Part shown: piece after piece, positions 1-7,295 of the stretch
Numbering within the stretch: the first letter of the stretch is position 1
How the letters are laid out: the number at the start of each line of letters is the position of its first letter
Origin: Acidimicrobiaceae bacterium
GTDB taxonomy: Bacteria > Actinomycetota > Acidimicrobiia > Acidimicrobiales > Palsa-688
Assembly: GCA_030838025.1 (NCBI GenBank)
Contig: JAUTXM010000125.1
Location: 1 to 18,696 of the forward strand
Length of the DNA: 18,696 bases
Direction of reading: 5' to 3'
Position numbers and translations under genes: made by a program
Notes under the pieces: generated by a model
The model's database searches: none
Told to the model about the DNA's origin: nothing
The model's input: only the letters and a program-made list of their open reading frames with translations

Positions 1-2332
1 GCCCTGTCAGCGCGGCCTGGGCCCGCAACGCCTCCACTTCGTCGGCCGGGAACCCCGCCCGCAGCACGCTCACCAGGGCGTGATACCACAGGTCTCCCGA
101 GCCGCTCTCGTGGTGTCCCTGGTATCCCTCGAAGGCGTGGACCAAGGAGTGCAGGAGCTGGCGCATCCTGGGCTCGTCTCGGTCGAGGGCCGCCAAGCGC
201 ACCCCGAGGCCGTAGGTGACGACCAGCTCCTCCTCCTTGCCGTCGGGATCGACGACCACGTCGCGGCGGGCCAGGAGCTCGGCGGCCGTCGCCCGATCGC
301 CGGACTCCATGGCCAGCTCGGCCGAGACCAGGGGGGCCCAGGAGCGCTGGGACGGCGCCAGTAGGTCAAACAGCTCGGCCTGGGCGGCGGGCAGGTCGCC
401 GACCACGTGGGCGTAGAAGGTGGCCCGCAGGAGGTGCCACGACGGTCGCCAATCCTCCCGGCCGCTGCGCTCGATGAGTCGACCCATCCGATTCAACAAC
501 TCCTCGGCGCGCTCGACGGGCCAGCGTCGAAAGACGACGTGCGCCAGGTTGTTCATGGCCCGCAACGCCGACAGGAAGTCTTGGACCGCTTCGGCCCCGT
601 CGAGGCCTTCGAGGAGCAGGGCTTCGGCCTCCGCCTCCCGGCCCGCGATGCCGCTCAGCGCCGAGCCCTTGTTGACCGCGATCGCGGCCCACAGGACGGT
701 GCCGGGACCCGCGGCGTCGCCGTCGAGGCCGTCGAGGCCGTCGAGGCCGTCGAGGCCGGCCAGGCGCAGGGCCTCGTCGGCCCACTCGACCGCCTCCCGA
801 TTGCGGCCCGTCAGCATGGCCGACTCGGCCATCAAGTTGGCGACCCAGGCCCGCTCCTCGCCCGCCGGCAGGTGCTCGGCCACCTCGTGGGCCGCGGCCA
901 CCATGGCCCGGTGGCCCGCCACGTCGCCCGCCTCCCATCGCAGCCGGGCCACCACCCGGGTGGCATGGGACAGCGCCGCCATGTCGCCCACGCTCTCGGC
1001 CAGCCGGCGCCATTGCTCGGCCCGCTCGAGGGCGCTGTCAGGGAGCCCGACGGACCACGCGGCGCGCGTCGCCAACTCCAGCAGCTCGAGGTCGGCGTCC
1101 ATCTCGGCCAGGCCCATCTCGGCCAACCGCAGGGCCTGATAGGTGGCCCCGGTCCGCAGGTAGTACGCCGCGCCCGCCCGCGCCGCCACGACGACGTCGT
1201 CCCAGCGGTTGGCCCCCTCGGCGTGATAGGCCAGTGCCGCCCAATCGTCACTGCCCGCCTCCTGCAGAGCAGCCAGGGCCTTCTCGTGCAGTCGCCGGCG
1301 CTCTCGGCCGAGCAGCCGCCCGGCGACCGCCTCGCGTGTCAGGGCGTGGCGGAAGGCGAAGACGTCGGTGTCCTCCTCGACGATCAGCGACTGGCCAACG
1401 AGGACCCGCAGGACGTCGACCAGCCGGTTTTCGCCCAGTCCGGTGAGGGCGGCAAGCAGGTCGAAGGGGATCCGCTGGCCCAGGATGGCGGCGGTGTCCA
1501 CGACCAGCCGCTGGTCGCCTTCCAGGCCATCGAGGTGGCGCAGGACGGCCTCGGTGAGGGTGGCGGGCAACGGGAGACCGGCCAGTTGGTCGACGCTCGT
1601 CGAACCCGCAGCCAGTAGCAGTTCCTCGAGAAAGAAGGGATTGCCGCCAGTCCGCCGGTGCAGGTCGGCGGCCGCCGCGAAGGGCGCCACCTCGCCGCGG
1701 ACCGCGGTCACCAGGGCCCGAACCTCCTCGACGCTCAGGCGGCCCAGCGTCAGGTGTTCGACTTGGTGCTGGCGTTCGATGGCGGCCAGCAGGTCGGTGA
1801 CATGCCGGCGGTCGAGATCCTCGGGCCGATAGGTCCCGACCAGCAGGATCGGTAGATTCGGTGACGCCGCCAGATGGCGGAACAGCCCCAGGCTTTCCGC
1901 GTCCGCCCAATGAAGATCCTCGAACACGACCACGCCGGAGCCGGCACCGGCGAGAAAGCGCACCAGTTCGGTCGCGGCGCGCGCCAACTCGTCCGCCGAG
2001 CAGGTGCACGCCGGGTCGGACAGCTGGACCGCGACCGGTCCGAGCAAGGCGCAGAGCGCATCCTCCCAGGGCCGCAGCTCGGGCGGCACGCGGGTCCAGA
2101 GCGACACGACAGGCGCCACCGCCTCGAGCAACAGCTCGTACGGTCGACCCATGGCGCCCTGCTCGGCCTGGCCGGTCAGCAATGGCACATCGGCCGGTAC
2201 GTGGGCGACCAGTTCCTGGATCAGGCGGGTCTTGCCGACACCGGCTTCGCCGCTGACCAGCGCCACGCGCGGGCTGCCACCAGGGTGCACCATGGCCCGG
2301 AGCCGCTCCAGCTCGTCGGCCCGGCCGACCAT
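1..2332 (-). CDS. Large AAA-type ATPase transcriptional regulator (MalT/LuxR-like), 3' end outside window
   Basis: The frame is open from an ATG at 2332 to the left edge, 777 codons without a stop, so the C-terminus is missing. The protein opens with MVGRADELERL, the usual start of AAA_16 ATPase modules. It has a Walker A motif GEAGVGKT (residues 28-35), a Walker B region VVVFEDLHWAD (134-144) and the GNPFFLEEL motif (230-238) typical of MalT/AfsR/LuxR 'large' regulators. From about residue 400 it is helical and Ala/Leu/Glu-rich, like TPR-type sensor regions. In this family a LuxR helix-turn-helix often sits at the extreme C-terminus. That would lie outside the window, so DNA binding is inferred, not seen. 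No clear Shine-Dalgarno precedes 2332. In-frame GTG and TTG codons lie 27-36 nt upstream, but the family match starts at the ATG. The gene starts 50 nt after a 66-aa small protein gene and is probably co-transcribed with it. A four-copy GLDG repeat lies in the helical part. Confidence 0.85.
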   Translation of the reverse strand, partial: MVGRADELERLRAMVHPGGSPRVALVSGEAGVGKTRLIQELVAHVPADVPLLTGQAEQGAMGRPYELLLEAVAPVVSLWTRVPPELRPWEDALCALLGPVAVQLSDPACTCSADELARAATELVRFLAGAGSGVVVFEDLHWADAESLGLFRHLAASPNLPILLVGTYRPEDLDRRHVTDLLAAIERQHQVEHLTLGRLSVEEVRALVTAVRGEVAPFAAAADLHRRTGGNPFFLEELLLAAGSTSVDQLAGLPLPATLTEAVLRHLDGLEGDQRLVVDTAAILGQRIPFDLLAALTGLGENRLVDVLRVLVGQSLIVEEDTDVFAFRHALTREAVAGRLLGRERRRLHEKALAALQEAGSDDWAALAYHAEGANRWDDVVVAARAGAAYYLRTGATYQALRLAEMGLAEMDADLELLELATRAAWSVGLPDSALERAEQWRRLAESVGDMAALSHATRVVARLRWEAGDVAGHRAMVAAAHEVAEHLPAGEERAWVANLMAESAMLTGRNREAVEWADEALRLAGLDGLDGLDGLDGDAAGPGTVLWAAIAVNKGSALSGIAGREAEAEALLLEGLDGAEAVQDFLSALRAMNNLAHVVFRRWPVERAEELLNRMGRLIERSGREDWRPSWHLLRATFYAHVVGDLPAAQAELFDLLAPSQRSWAPLVSAELAMESGDRATAAELLARRDVVVDPDGKEEELVVTYGLGVRLAALDRDEPRMRQLLHSLVHAFEGYQGHHESGSGDLWYHALVSVLRAGFPADEVEALRAQAALTG
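719..754. repeat. 9-bp tandem repeat inside the ATPase regulator gene
   Basis: Four perfect head-to-tail copies of GCCGTCGAG. On the coding (minus) strand they encode GLDGLDGLDGLDG in a loop of the helical C-terminal region. The unit is a multiple of three, so copy-number change would keep the frame. Confidence 0.9.
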
Positions 2333-2382
2333 GATCGGAGACAGCCCAGCGCGAGCCACCAGCACCAAGGCGACGGTAGTAG

Positions 2383-2583
2383 TTATGAACGGTGAAGGGA
2401 GGCGAGCATCCCCGTCGAGCGCCGGATGGAGCGCGCCTGGCGGAGCGTCGAGAGGCGGCCGACCCGCTCGGAAGCGGGGGTCGCCACTGCCGCGGCATGG
2501 AGTGCCCGAGCTGTCGCAGCCTCGGACATCATGCTGCGCCGGTGGTCTGTGGCCATCTGCTGCACAGCATTGAAGGTGAACAT
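2383..2583 (-). CDS. 66-aa small protein, copy 1 of a duplicated leader/small-gene cassette
   Basis: The ATG at 2583 begins MFTFNAVQQMATDHRRSMM and the protein ends with an Arg/Ser-rich tail. Residues 1-30 match the small protein at 3558-3707: MFT-x2-AV-x-Q-(M/L)-A-x-DHRRSMM-(S/A)-EA-x2-AR. The tails differ, so the N-terminal helix is the conserved part. Similarity continues upstream through the leader at DNA level, which supports this ATG over the upstream in-frame start. No transmembrane segment or known enzyme motif is visible, and no function can be named. Short basic N-terminal sequences of this style occur near actinobacterial promoters, but that is only a general impression. The gene ends 50 nt before the ATPase regulator and is likely its operon leader gene. 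The ribosome-binding site is poor. Confidence 0.6.
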   Translation of the reverse strand: MFTFNAVQQMATDHRRSMMSEAATARALHAAAVATPASERVGRLSTLRQARSIRRSTGMLASLHRS

Positions 2584-2640
2584 GGGTCCAGAATGGGCCC
2601 CTAAGGTAGGCGCCGACATCGGGCGGCTACCTCATTTCGG
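2492..2640 (-). repeat. Diverged direct repeat, copy 1 (leader plus start of small gene)
   Basis: About 149 bp that aligns almost without gaps to 3615-3766. It covers the promoter/leader with its inverted repeat and the first ~30 codons of the small gene. The match ends where the two small proteins diverge. Confidence 0.75.
2602..2634. promoter_or_regulatory. Inverted repeat upstream of small gene copy 1 (candidate operator)
   Basis: TAAGGTAG (2602-2609) and CTACCTCA (2627-2634) form an inverted repeat with one mismatch, separated by 17 bp. The near arm lies 18 bp upstream of the ATG at 2583. The same element with the same 17-bp spacer occurs at 3727-3759. Candidate site for a dimeric regulator or an RNA stem; the binder is unknown. 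Confidence 0.55.
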
Positions 2641-2687
2641 GCGCCAACGCGCTTAGGACGAGCGGCCCCCGCCGGCGGTGAATCGAG

Positions 2688-3440
2688 CTACACCGTTTCG
2701 TGGGGCGCCCGCTGGGCGTCGACGACCGCCCCCAAGATGACCGCGAACGAGGTCATCCACAGCCACAACAGCAGGACCACCACCGCGCCCAGGGCGCCGT
2801 AGGTCCCCGCCGCCTTGAACTTCGACGCCTGGGAGGCATAGACCGACAGGCCGATCGATCCCACCATCCACACCGCCGTGGCGAGACCGGACCCCCAGCT
2901 GATCCATCGCCATCGGGTCGTGGCCCGATCGGGTCCATAGCGGTACAGCACCGCCAGGCCGACCAGCATCAGCGCCGCCAGTACGAAGTATCGAAGGACA
3001 CCGGCGCCGAGTCGGGCCACGCCCGCCAGTCCCAGGCCATTCAGCAGCGCCGGCAGGGCCAGCAACGCCCCGAGCGAGGCCCCGAGCGCCAGGATCGCAC
3101 CGAGGGTCATGAGCAGGGCCACGCTTCGGAGCTTGAAGAACCTGCGGGTTTCGGGCCGGCCCGAGACCACGGTGAGCGCTGCCAGAAGCCACCGCATGCC
3201 GCTGCTGGCGCTCCACAAGGCGACGGCGAGGCTCACCGTCAGGCTCAGTCGCAGGCCGCCGGCCGAACTGGTGGTGATGGTCTTCAGCTGGGTCGCCAGG
3301 AGCTGGCGGGCCTCGGGCGGCAACGTCGTCGTCAGCGACGAAATTTGGCGGTCGACCTCGGTCCGGCTGACGACCAGCCCGTAGAGCGAGACCGCTGCCG
3401 CCAGGGCGGGCACCAGCGCCAGCATGGCGTAGAACGCCAC
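2688..3440 (-). CDS. YihY/BrkB-family inner membrane protein, N-terminus problematic
   Basis: The GTG at 3440 gives 250 residues ending HETV before a TAG. There are six hydrophobic segments, at about residues 2-24, 62-88, 105-130, 143-165, 178-200 and 212-240. With (M/V)AFYAMLALVPALAAAVSLYG in the first and TYGALGAVVVLLLWLWM in the last, this is the YihY/BrkB (formerly 'RNase BN') pattern. The family has no settled biochemical function. The homologous region clearly extends upstream in frame (RTAILRDTVRAVRVENVPLL, then AGG), but none of the 39 codons back to the TGA at 3558-3560 is ATG, GTG or TTG. Either a rare start is used, one base has been lost near 3510 (an ATG at 3514 preceded by GGAAG would then fit), or the TGA is bypassed. 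The small gene upstream is in the same frame and shares that TGA. Confidence 0.8.
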   Translation of the reverse strand: MAFYAMLALVPALAAAVSLYGLVVSRTEVDRQISSLTTTLPPEARQLLATQLKTITTSSAGGLRLSLTVSLAVALWSASSGMRWLLAALTVVSGRPETRRFFKLRSVALLMTLGAILALGASLGALLALPALLNGLGLAGVARLGAGVLRYFVLAALMLVGLAVLYRYGPDRATTRWRWISWGSGLATAVWMVGSIGLSVYASQASKFKAAGTYGALGAVVVLLLWLWMTSFAVILGAVVDAQRAPHETV

Positions 3441-3557
3441 GCCACCGGCCAGCAGGGGAACGTTTTCGACTCGGACCGCCCGGACCGTGTCCCGCAGGAT
3501 GGCGGTCCGTGCATGGCTTCCGCGGTCATCGATGATCGGTGACCGTAGGCGAAACGC

Positions 3558-3707
3558 TCAGGATTGACGCGACGAGCGCCCGAGGCGGCGCCCCCGGGAA
3601 CGGCCGGCCACCGAGGCGGCATGGATGGTGCGGGCCGATCGAGCCTCAGCCATCATGCTGCGGCGGTGATCAGCGGCGAGCTGGTGCACAGCATCTGAAG
3701 TGAACAT
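3558..3707 (-). CDS. 49-aa small protein, copy 2 of the duplicated cassette
   Basis: The ATG at 3707 begins MFTSDAVHQLAADHRRSMM and the gene ends in TGA at 3558-3560. It is paralogous to the 66-aa protein at 2383-2583 over the first 30 residues. After EARSARTIHAASVA the tail is short and Arg/Ser-rich. A longer in-frame reading to 3803 would run through the conserved inverted-repeat leader, so the internal ATG shared with the other copy is preferred. The gene lies directly upstream of the YihY-like gene and in the same frame, with only its TGA between the two open stretches. Function unknown: no signal peptide, membrane segment or zinc motif is visible. Confidence 0.6.
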   Translation of the reverse strand: MFTSDAVHQLAADHRRSMMAEARSARTIHAASVAGRSRGRRLGRSSRQS

Positions 3708-3766
3708 GTGTCCCAGGATGTGCCCCTGAGGTAGGGCCCCACATTGGGCAACTACCTCATTTTGGG
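3615..3766 (-). repeat. Diverged direct repeat, copy 2 (leader plus start of small gene)
   Basis: Partner of 2492-2640, about 1.1 kb away in the same orientation. The leader block upstream of the ATG is conserved, with one single-base length difference next to the start codon. Conservation of non-coding leader and coding start together suggests duplication of a functional expression unit. Confidence 0.75.
3727..3759. promoter_or_regulatory. Perfect inverted repeat upstream of small gene copy 2 (candidate operator)
   Basis: TGAGGTAG (3727-3734) and CTACCTCA (3752-3759) are perfect reverse complements with a 17-bp spacer. The near arm begins 20 bp upstream of the ATG at 3707. Same architecture as 2602-2634. 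Confidence 0.6.
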
Positions 3767-3813
3767 CAGCATTTCGGCGTAGGACCATCACCCGGCGCGG
3801 CAACCGAGGCCGC

Positions 3814-3892
3814 GATTGGCAGTTTGGCGGACTTAGTCAGTTTTGCCGTCGCAGGTCCGGGAGAACTGACAAAGTCGGCAGAACTGCCAATC
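3814..3892. repeat. 79-nt imperfect hairpin element (29-bp arms)
   Basis: Arms 3814-3842 and 3864-3892 pair at 25 of 29 positions around a 21-nt loop. The outer ten bases (GATTGGCAGT / ACTGCCAATC) are perfect. It lies between the end of the GNAT-like gene (stop at 3962) and the leader of small gene copy 2, both read on the minus strand. It could be a terminator, although there is no T-run, or a small palindromic mobile element. No target-site duplication is obvious. Confidence 0.7.
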
Positions 3893-3961
3893 GATCATCG
3901 GCGGGGCGGACCAGGTCGCTCTCGCGCCGCCCCGAGCGTGAGCAGATTCGTGGGGAGGCGG

Positions 3962-4879
3962 TCAGGCGTGCGAGGCGGCCAGCAGCGCCGCGACCGGGGC
4001 CCGATAGAGCCGGTGACGCATGACCGGGTCGCGGCCGTCGGGCGCCCACGGACTGAGGACCCACCGGTAGCCGGCCCTGCTGGCGGCGGCGCAGAGAGCG
4101 GGGACAAGGATGGACGCGGGACCGTCGACCGCGGTCACCACGCAGCCGGTCCACGCCCGCCGCCGGGCCTGCGAGGCCATCGACCAGGCGCCGCCCCGGC
4201 GCGCGCGCCCGCCTCGGGGCCCGAGGCCGCCCGCCACATCGGGAACCGCCATCACCGAGGCCGCGCCGTCGGGAGTCGACAGCATCAACGCCGGGTCGAC
4301 GAAAGGACCGACATCCTCGGGCACCACGAACTCCTTCGGCATCAGCGTCATCGAGCCGGCGCCCGCCTCTGCCGCCGCCAGGCGGTAGGAACACAGTTCG
4401 TCGGCCACCGCCAAGCCGGCGGCCTCCAGGAGGTCGCCGTACCACGGCGGATTCCACGCCCGCCCGGTCGACGCCGGTTCGTCGTTTCCCGCGACCAGGA
4501 CCCCCGCTTCTTCGGCGGCCGTCCACGAGAGTGGGCCGACCATGGTCTGCGACCCGCGCTCCGCCAGCCATCGCGCCGCAGCCGTCATCAGTGCCTGCAC
4601 CGCGTCGAGGTCGCCGGGGCTTTCGACCGCAAAGAAGCCGAAGGATCCGTCGCCGTCGCCTTGGCGGTGGGCGCTCAACCGGGCAACGGGGCGGCCACCG
4701 CGGCGGGCCAGCAAGAGCACCGCCTCCCCGAACGGCGGTAGGTGGGCCCGGAGGCGACGTCGTTGCCCCGCCAGCAGCCAGTCGGCCCCGGGGTGATCGG
4801 CACTGAGGGCGACCGCGAGATCGGCGAATTCGCGCCACGGCACCCCTTTTCCCACCTCCTCGACGAACACCGGGATCAC
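3962..4879 (-). CDS. GNAT-superfamily protein of the YghO-like type
   Basis: This is a protein of about 305 residues. The middle reads GSFGFF ... GPLSWTAAEEAGVLV ... NPPWYGDLLEAAGL. That matches my recollection of a family of GNAT-fold proteins with GP-F/W-S-x2-E-x-G-L-L-V and NPPYY-x2-L-x-E-x2-GF motifs. The N-terminal part also fits (DHPGADWLLAGQRRRLRAHL, FGEAVLLLARRGGRPVARLSAH). Substrate unknown; acyltransferase activity is inferred from fold only. The GTG at 4879 leaves 31 bp to the divergent fbiC start. An in-frame ATG at 4918 would overlap fbiC by 8 bp. A third option is a GTG inside VGKGVPWREF, preceded by GAGGAGG. The C-terminal 100 residues are Gly/Arg/Ala-rich and less conserved in appearance. 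The gene is divergent from fbiC and followed by a long hairpin. Confidence 0.7.
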   Translation of the reverse strand: MIPVFVEEVGKGVPWREFADLAVALSADHPGADWLLAGQRRRLRAHLPPFGEAVLLLARRGGRPVARLSAHRQGDGDGSFGFFAVESPGDLDAVQALMTAAARWLAERGSQTMVGPLSWTAAEEAGVLVAGNDEPASTGRAWNPPWYGDLLEAAGLAVADELCSYRLAAAEAGAGSMTLMPKEFVVPEDVGPFVDPALMLSTPDGAASVMAVPDVAGGLGPRGGRARRGGAWSMASQARRRAWTGCVVTAVDGPASILVPALCAAASRAGYRWVLSPWAPDGRDPVMRHRLYRAPVAALLAASHA

Positions 4880-4910
4880 GATTGGCAACCTAGGGGCATA
4901 GGGTGACTCG

Positions 4911-7250
4911 ATGGCCATCGACGAGCTTCTCGGTCTGACGCTCCGCGAGCTCGTCTCCCGGGCGGGCGCGGCCCGGGACCGGGCGTGGGGCCGGCGGGTC
5001 ACCTACTCGCCCAAGGTCTTCATTCCCCTCACGATGCTGTGCCGGGACCGCTGTGGGTATTGCACCTTTGCCAAGGCGCCGGCCCGGGTGGCGGCGCCGT
5101 ACCTCACGGCCGAGCAGGTCCTCGACATCGCTCGGGCGGGCGCCGCCGCCGGTTGCGCCGAGGCCCTGTTCACCCTCGGGGAGGCACCGGAGGACCGCTA
5201 TCCGGCCGCGGCCGAGTGGCTCGCCGAGCGGGGCCACCGCTCGACGGTCGACTACCTGGTCGCCATGTGCCGGTTGGTCGTCGAGGAGACGGGGCTCCTC
5301 CCCCATGCCAATGCCGGGGCGTTGAACGGCGACGAGCTGGCTGCCCTGCGGACCGTCTCGGCGTCCCAGGGAATGATGATCGAGTCGCTGCGGGCCGACC
5401 TCGACTGCCATCGCGGGGCGCCCGACAAGACGCCGCCGCGCCGGCTGGCGACGCTGGAGGCCGCGGGTGCGCTGGCTATCCCGTTCACCACCGGGATCCT
5501 GGTGGGCATCGGCGAGACCCGCGCCGACCGCTTGGAGGCGCTGGCGGCCATCGCCGAGTCACACCGGCGCCACGGGCACGTGCAGGAGGTGATCGTGCAG
5601 AACTTCCTGCCCAAGGCCGGCACCTCCATGCACGGCGCCCCCGCGTGCCCGCCCGAGGAGTTCCAGTGGTCCATCGCCGCGGCCCGGCTGGTGCTGCCGG
5701 CCGACGTACAGGTACAGGCACCGCCCAACCTGTCCGACGACCTGGCCCCGCTGCTGGCGGCCGGGATCGGCGACTGGGGCGGGGTGTCGCCCGTCACGGT
5801 CGACCACGTCAACCCCGAGCGGCCGTGGCCGGCGCTCGAACGGCTGCGGGCGATCACGGAGGAGGCCGGTTTCTCGCTGGCGCCCCGGCTCACGATCTAC
5901 CCCCGGTATGCCGAGTCGCCAGAGCGGTGGCTCGATCCGTCCATGCGTTTCCCGGTCCTGGATCGCTCCGACGCCGAGAGCATGGCGCGGGAGCCGGGCG
6001 AGGAGTGGTATTCCGGGGCCGAGTCGGCCCCGCCGGTGCTCTTGCCGGGGCTGGACGCCCCGAGGGGGCCCCTTGCGCACCGGGGGACGCTTATAGGAGC
6101 CCGCGCTCCGGGCGGTCCCGGCATCGGTCCCGCCATCGGTGGACCGGTCGCCGAAGTTCTGGGCGGGGTCCTGCTCGGGCAGGAGGTCGGCGTCGAGGAG
6201 CTCACGACCCTTTTCACCGCTCGGGGCCCCGAGGTCGTGGCGGTGGCCGAGGTGGCCGACGGGCTGCGCCAGGAGGTGGTAGGCGACGTCATGACCTGGG
6301 TGTCCAACCGCAACATCAACTACACCAACGTCTGCACCTTCAAGTGCAAGTTTTGCGCCTTCTCCAAGGGGCCGCTGTCGCTCAACCTGCGGGGCACCCC
6401 GTACCTGTTGGGGCTGGACGAGATCACGCGGCGGGTGGTCGAGGCGGAGGCCCTGGGCGCCACCGAGGTGTGCCTCCAGGGCGGTATCCACCCGAGCTTC
6501 GACGGCGACTACTACCTCGAGGTCATCCGAGCGGTGCGGGAGGCTTCGGAGACCATCCACATCCATGGGTTTACCGCCCTCGAGGTCCACGAGGGCGCGC
6601 GCCGCCTTGGGGAGCCGTTGGCGGTATATCTGCAGCGGTTGATGGATGCCGGGCTGAAGACGCTCCCGGGTACGGCGGCCGAGATCCTCGACGACGAAGT
6701 CCGCGCCGTTCTCTGCCCCGACAAGATAAACAGCGAAACGTGGCTCGAGGTGCACCGCACCGCCCATTCGCTCGGCCTGCGATCCAACATCACCATCATG
6801 TTCGGCGCGGTCGAGCGTCCGGTCCACTGGGCGCGTCACCTGGTCCGCACCAGGGCGTTGCAGAAGGAGACGGGAGGATTCACCGAGTTCGTGCCGCTGC
6901 CGTTCGTACATATGGCGTCACCTATTTATCTGCAGCGGCGCTCGCGTCGTGGCCCGACCTACCGCGAGGCGCTGTTGATGCACGCCGTGGGCCGTATCGC
7001 CTATCACGGGTGGGTCCCCAACATCCAGGCTTCCTGGGTGAAGATGGGCCTCGACGGTGTGCGCCAGCTGTTGCAGGCGGGTGTCAACGACCTGGGTGGG
7101 ACGCTGATGGACGAGAACATCTCCCGGGCCGCGGGCGCCCGCCACGGGCAGATGGTTGACGAGGCGGCACTGCGGGACCTGGCCGACTCGCTCGGGCGTC
7201 GACTCGAGCAGCGCACCACGCTCTACGGCCGGGTCGCCGCCGCGAGCTGA
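4911..7250 (+). CDS. fbiC: FbiC, bifunctional 7,8-didemethyl-8-hydroxy-5-deazariboflavin (Fo) synthase
   Basis: This 779-aa protein fuses the CofG and CofH radical-SAM halves, as in actinobacteria. It condenses a tyrosine-derived fragment with 5-amino-6-ribitylamino-uracil to give Fo, the chromophore precursor of coenzyme F420. The first iron-sulfur motif is CRDRCGYC (Cys44, Cys48, Cys51) and the second is CTFKCKFC (Cys475, Cys479, Cys482); both are the CX3CX2C pattern of radical SAM enzymes. The N-terminal half continues with NFLPKAGTSMHGAP and the C-terminal half with LQGGIHPSFDGDYY, HGFTALEVHEGA and PGTAAEILDDEVR, all familiar from CofH. The two halves are joined by a Gly/Pro/Ala linker around residues 380-410. 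The start ATG follows AGGGTGACTCG. No other F420 gene lies in the window. It ends convergently with the NHL protein gene; a hairpin at 7394-7442 separates them. Confidence 0.97.
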   Translation: MAIDELLGLTLRELVSRAGAARDRAWGRRVTYSPKVFIPLTMLCRDRCGYCTFAKAPARVAAPYLTAEQVLDIARAGAAAGCAEALFTLGEAPEDRYPAAAEWLAERGHRSTVDYLVAMCRLVVEETGLLPHANAGALNGDELAALRTVSASQGMMIESLRADLDCHRGAPDKTPPRRLATLEAAGALAIPFTTGILVGIGETRADRLEALAAIAESHRRHGHVQEVIVQNFLPKAGTSMHGAPACPPEEFQWSIAAARLVLPADVQVQAPPNLSDDLAPLLAAGIGDWGGVSPVTVDHVNPERPWPALERLRAITEEAGFSLAPRLTIYPRYAESPERWLDPSMRFPVLDRSDAESMAREPGEEWYSGAESAPPVLLPGLDAPRGPLAHRGTLIGARAPGGPGIGPAIGGPVAEVLGGVLLGQEVGVEELTTLFTARGPEVVAVAEVADGLRQEVVGDVMTWVSNRNINYTNVCTFKCKFCAFSKGPLSLNLRGTPYLLGLDEITRRVVEAEALGATEVCLQGGIHPSFDGDYYLEVIRAVREASETIHIHGFTALEVHEGARRLGEPLAVYLQRLMDAGLKTLPGTAAEILDDEVRAVLCPDKINSETWLEVHRTAHSLGLRSNITIMFGAVERPVHWARHLVRTRALQKETGGFTEFVPLPFVHMASPIYLQRRSRRGPTYREALLMHAVGRIAYHGWVPNIQASWVKMGLDGVRQLLQAGVNDLGGTLMDENISRAAGARHGQMVDEAALRDLADSLGRRLEQRTTLYGRVAAAS

Positions 7251-7295
7251 CGAGTCGCGGCACCGCCGACCGGTTGGCGACACGCGCTCGCTCAG

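Noticed and set aside
407..1618. 403-codon open frame on the plus strand
   Set aside because: It is antisense to the ATPase regulator, whose minus-strand reading shows Walker A, Walker B and GNPFFLEEL motifs; the plus reading has no family features and His/Gln/Gly-rich composition.
1248..2498. 416-codon minus-strand frame over the regulator
   Set aside because: It is a neighbouring frame of the real gene, Arg/Gly/Pro-rich, without motifs, and would erase the Walker motifs.
4985..7159. 724-codon frame within fbiC
   Set aside because: Shifted frame of fbiC; both radical-SAM cysteine motifs are in the 4911 frame.
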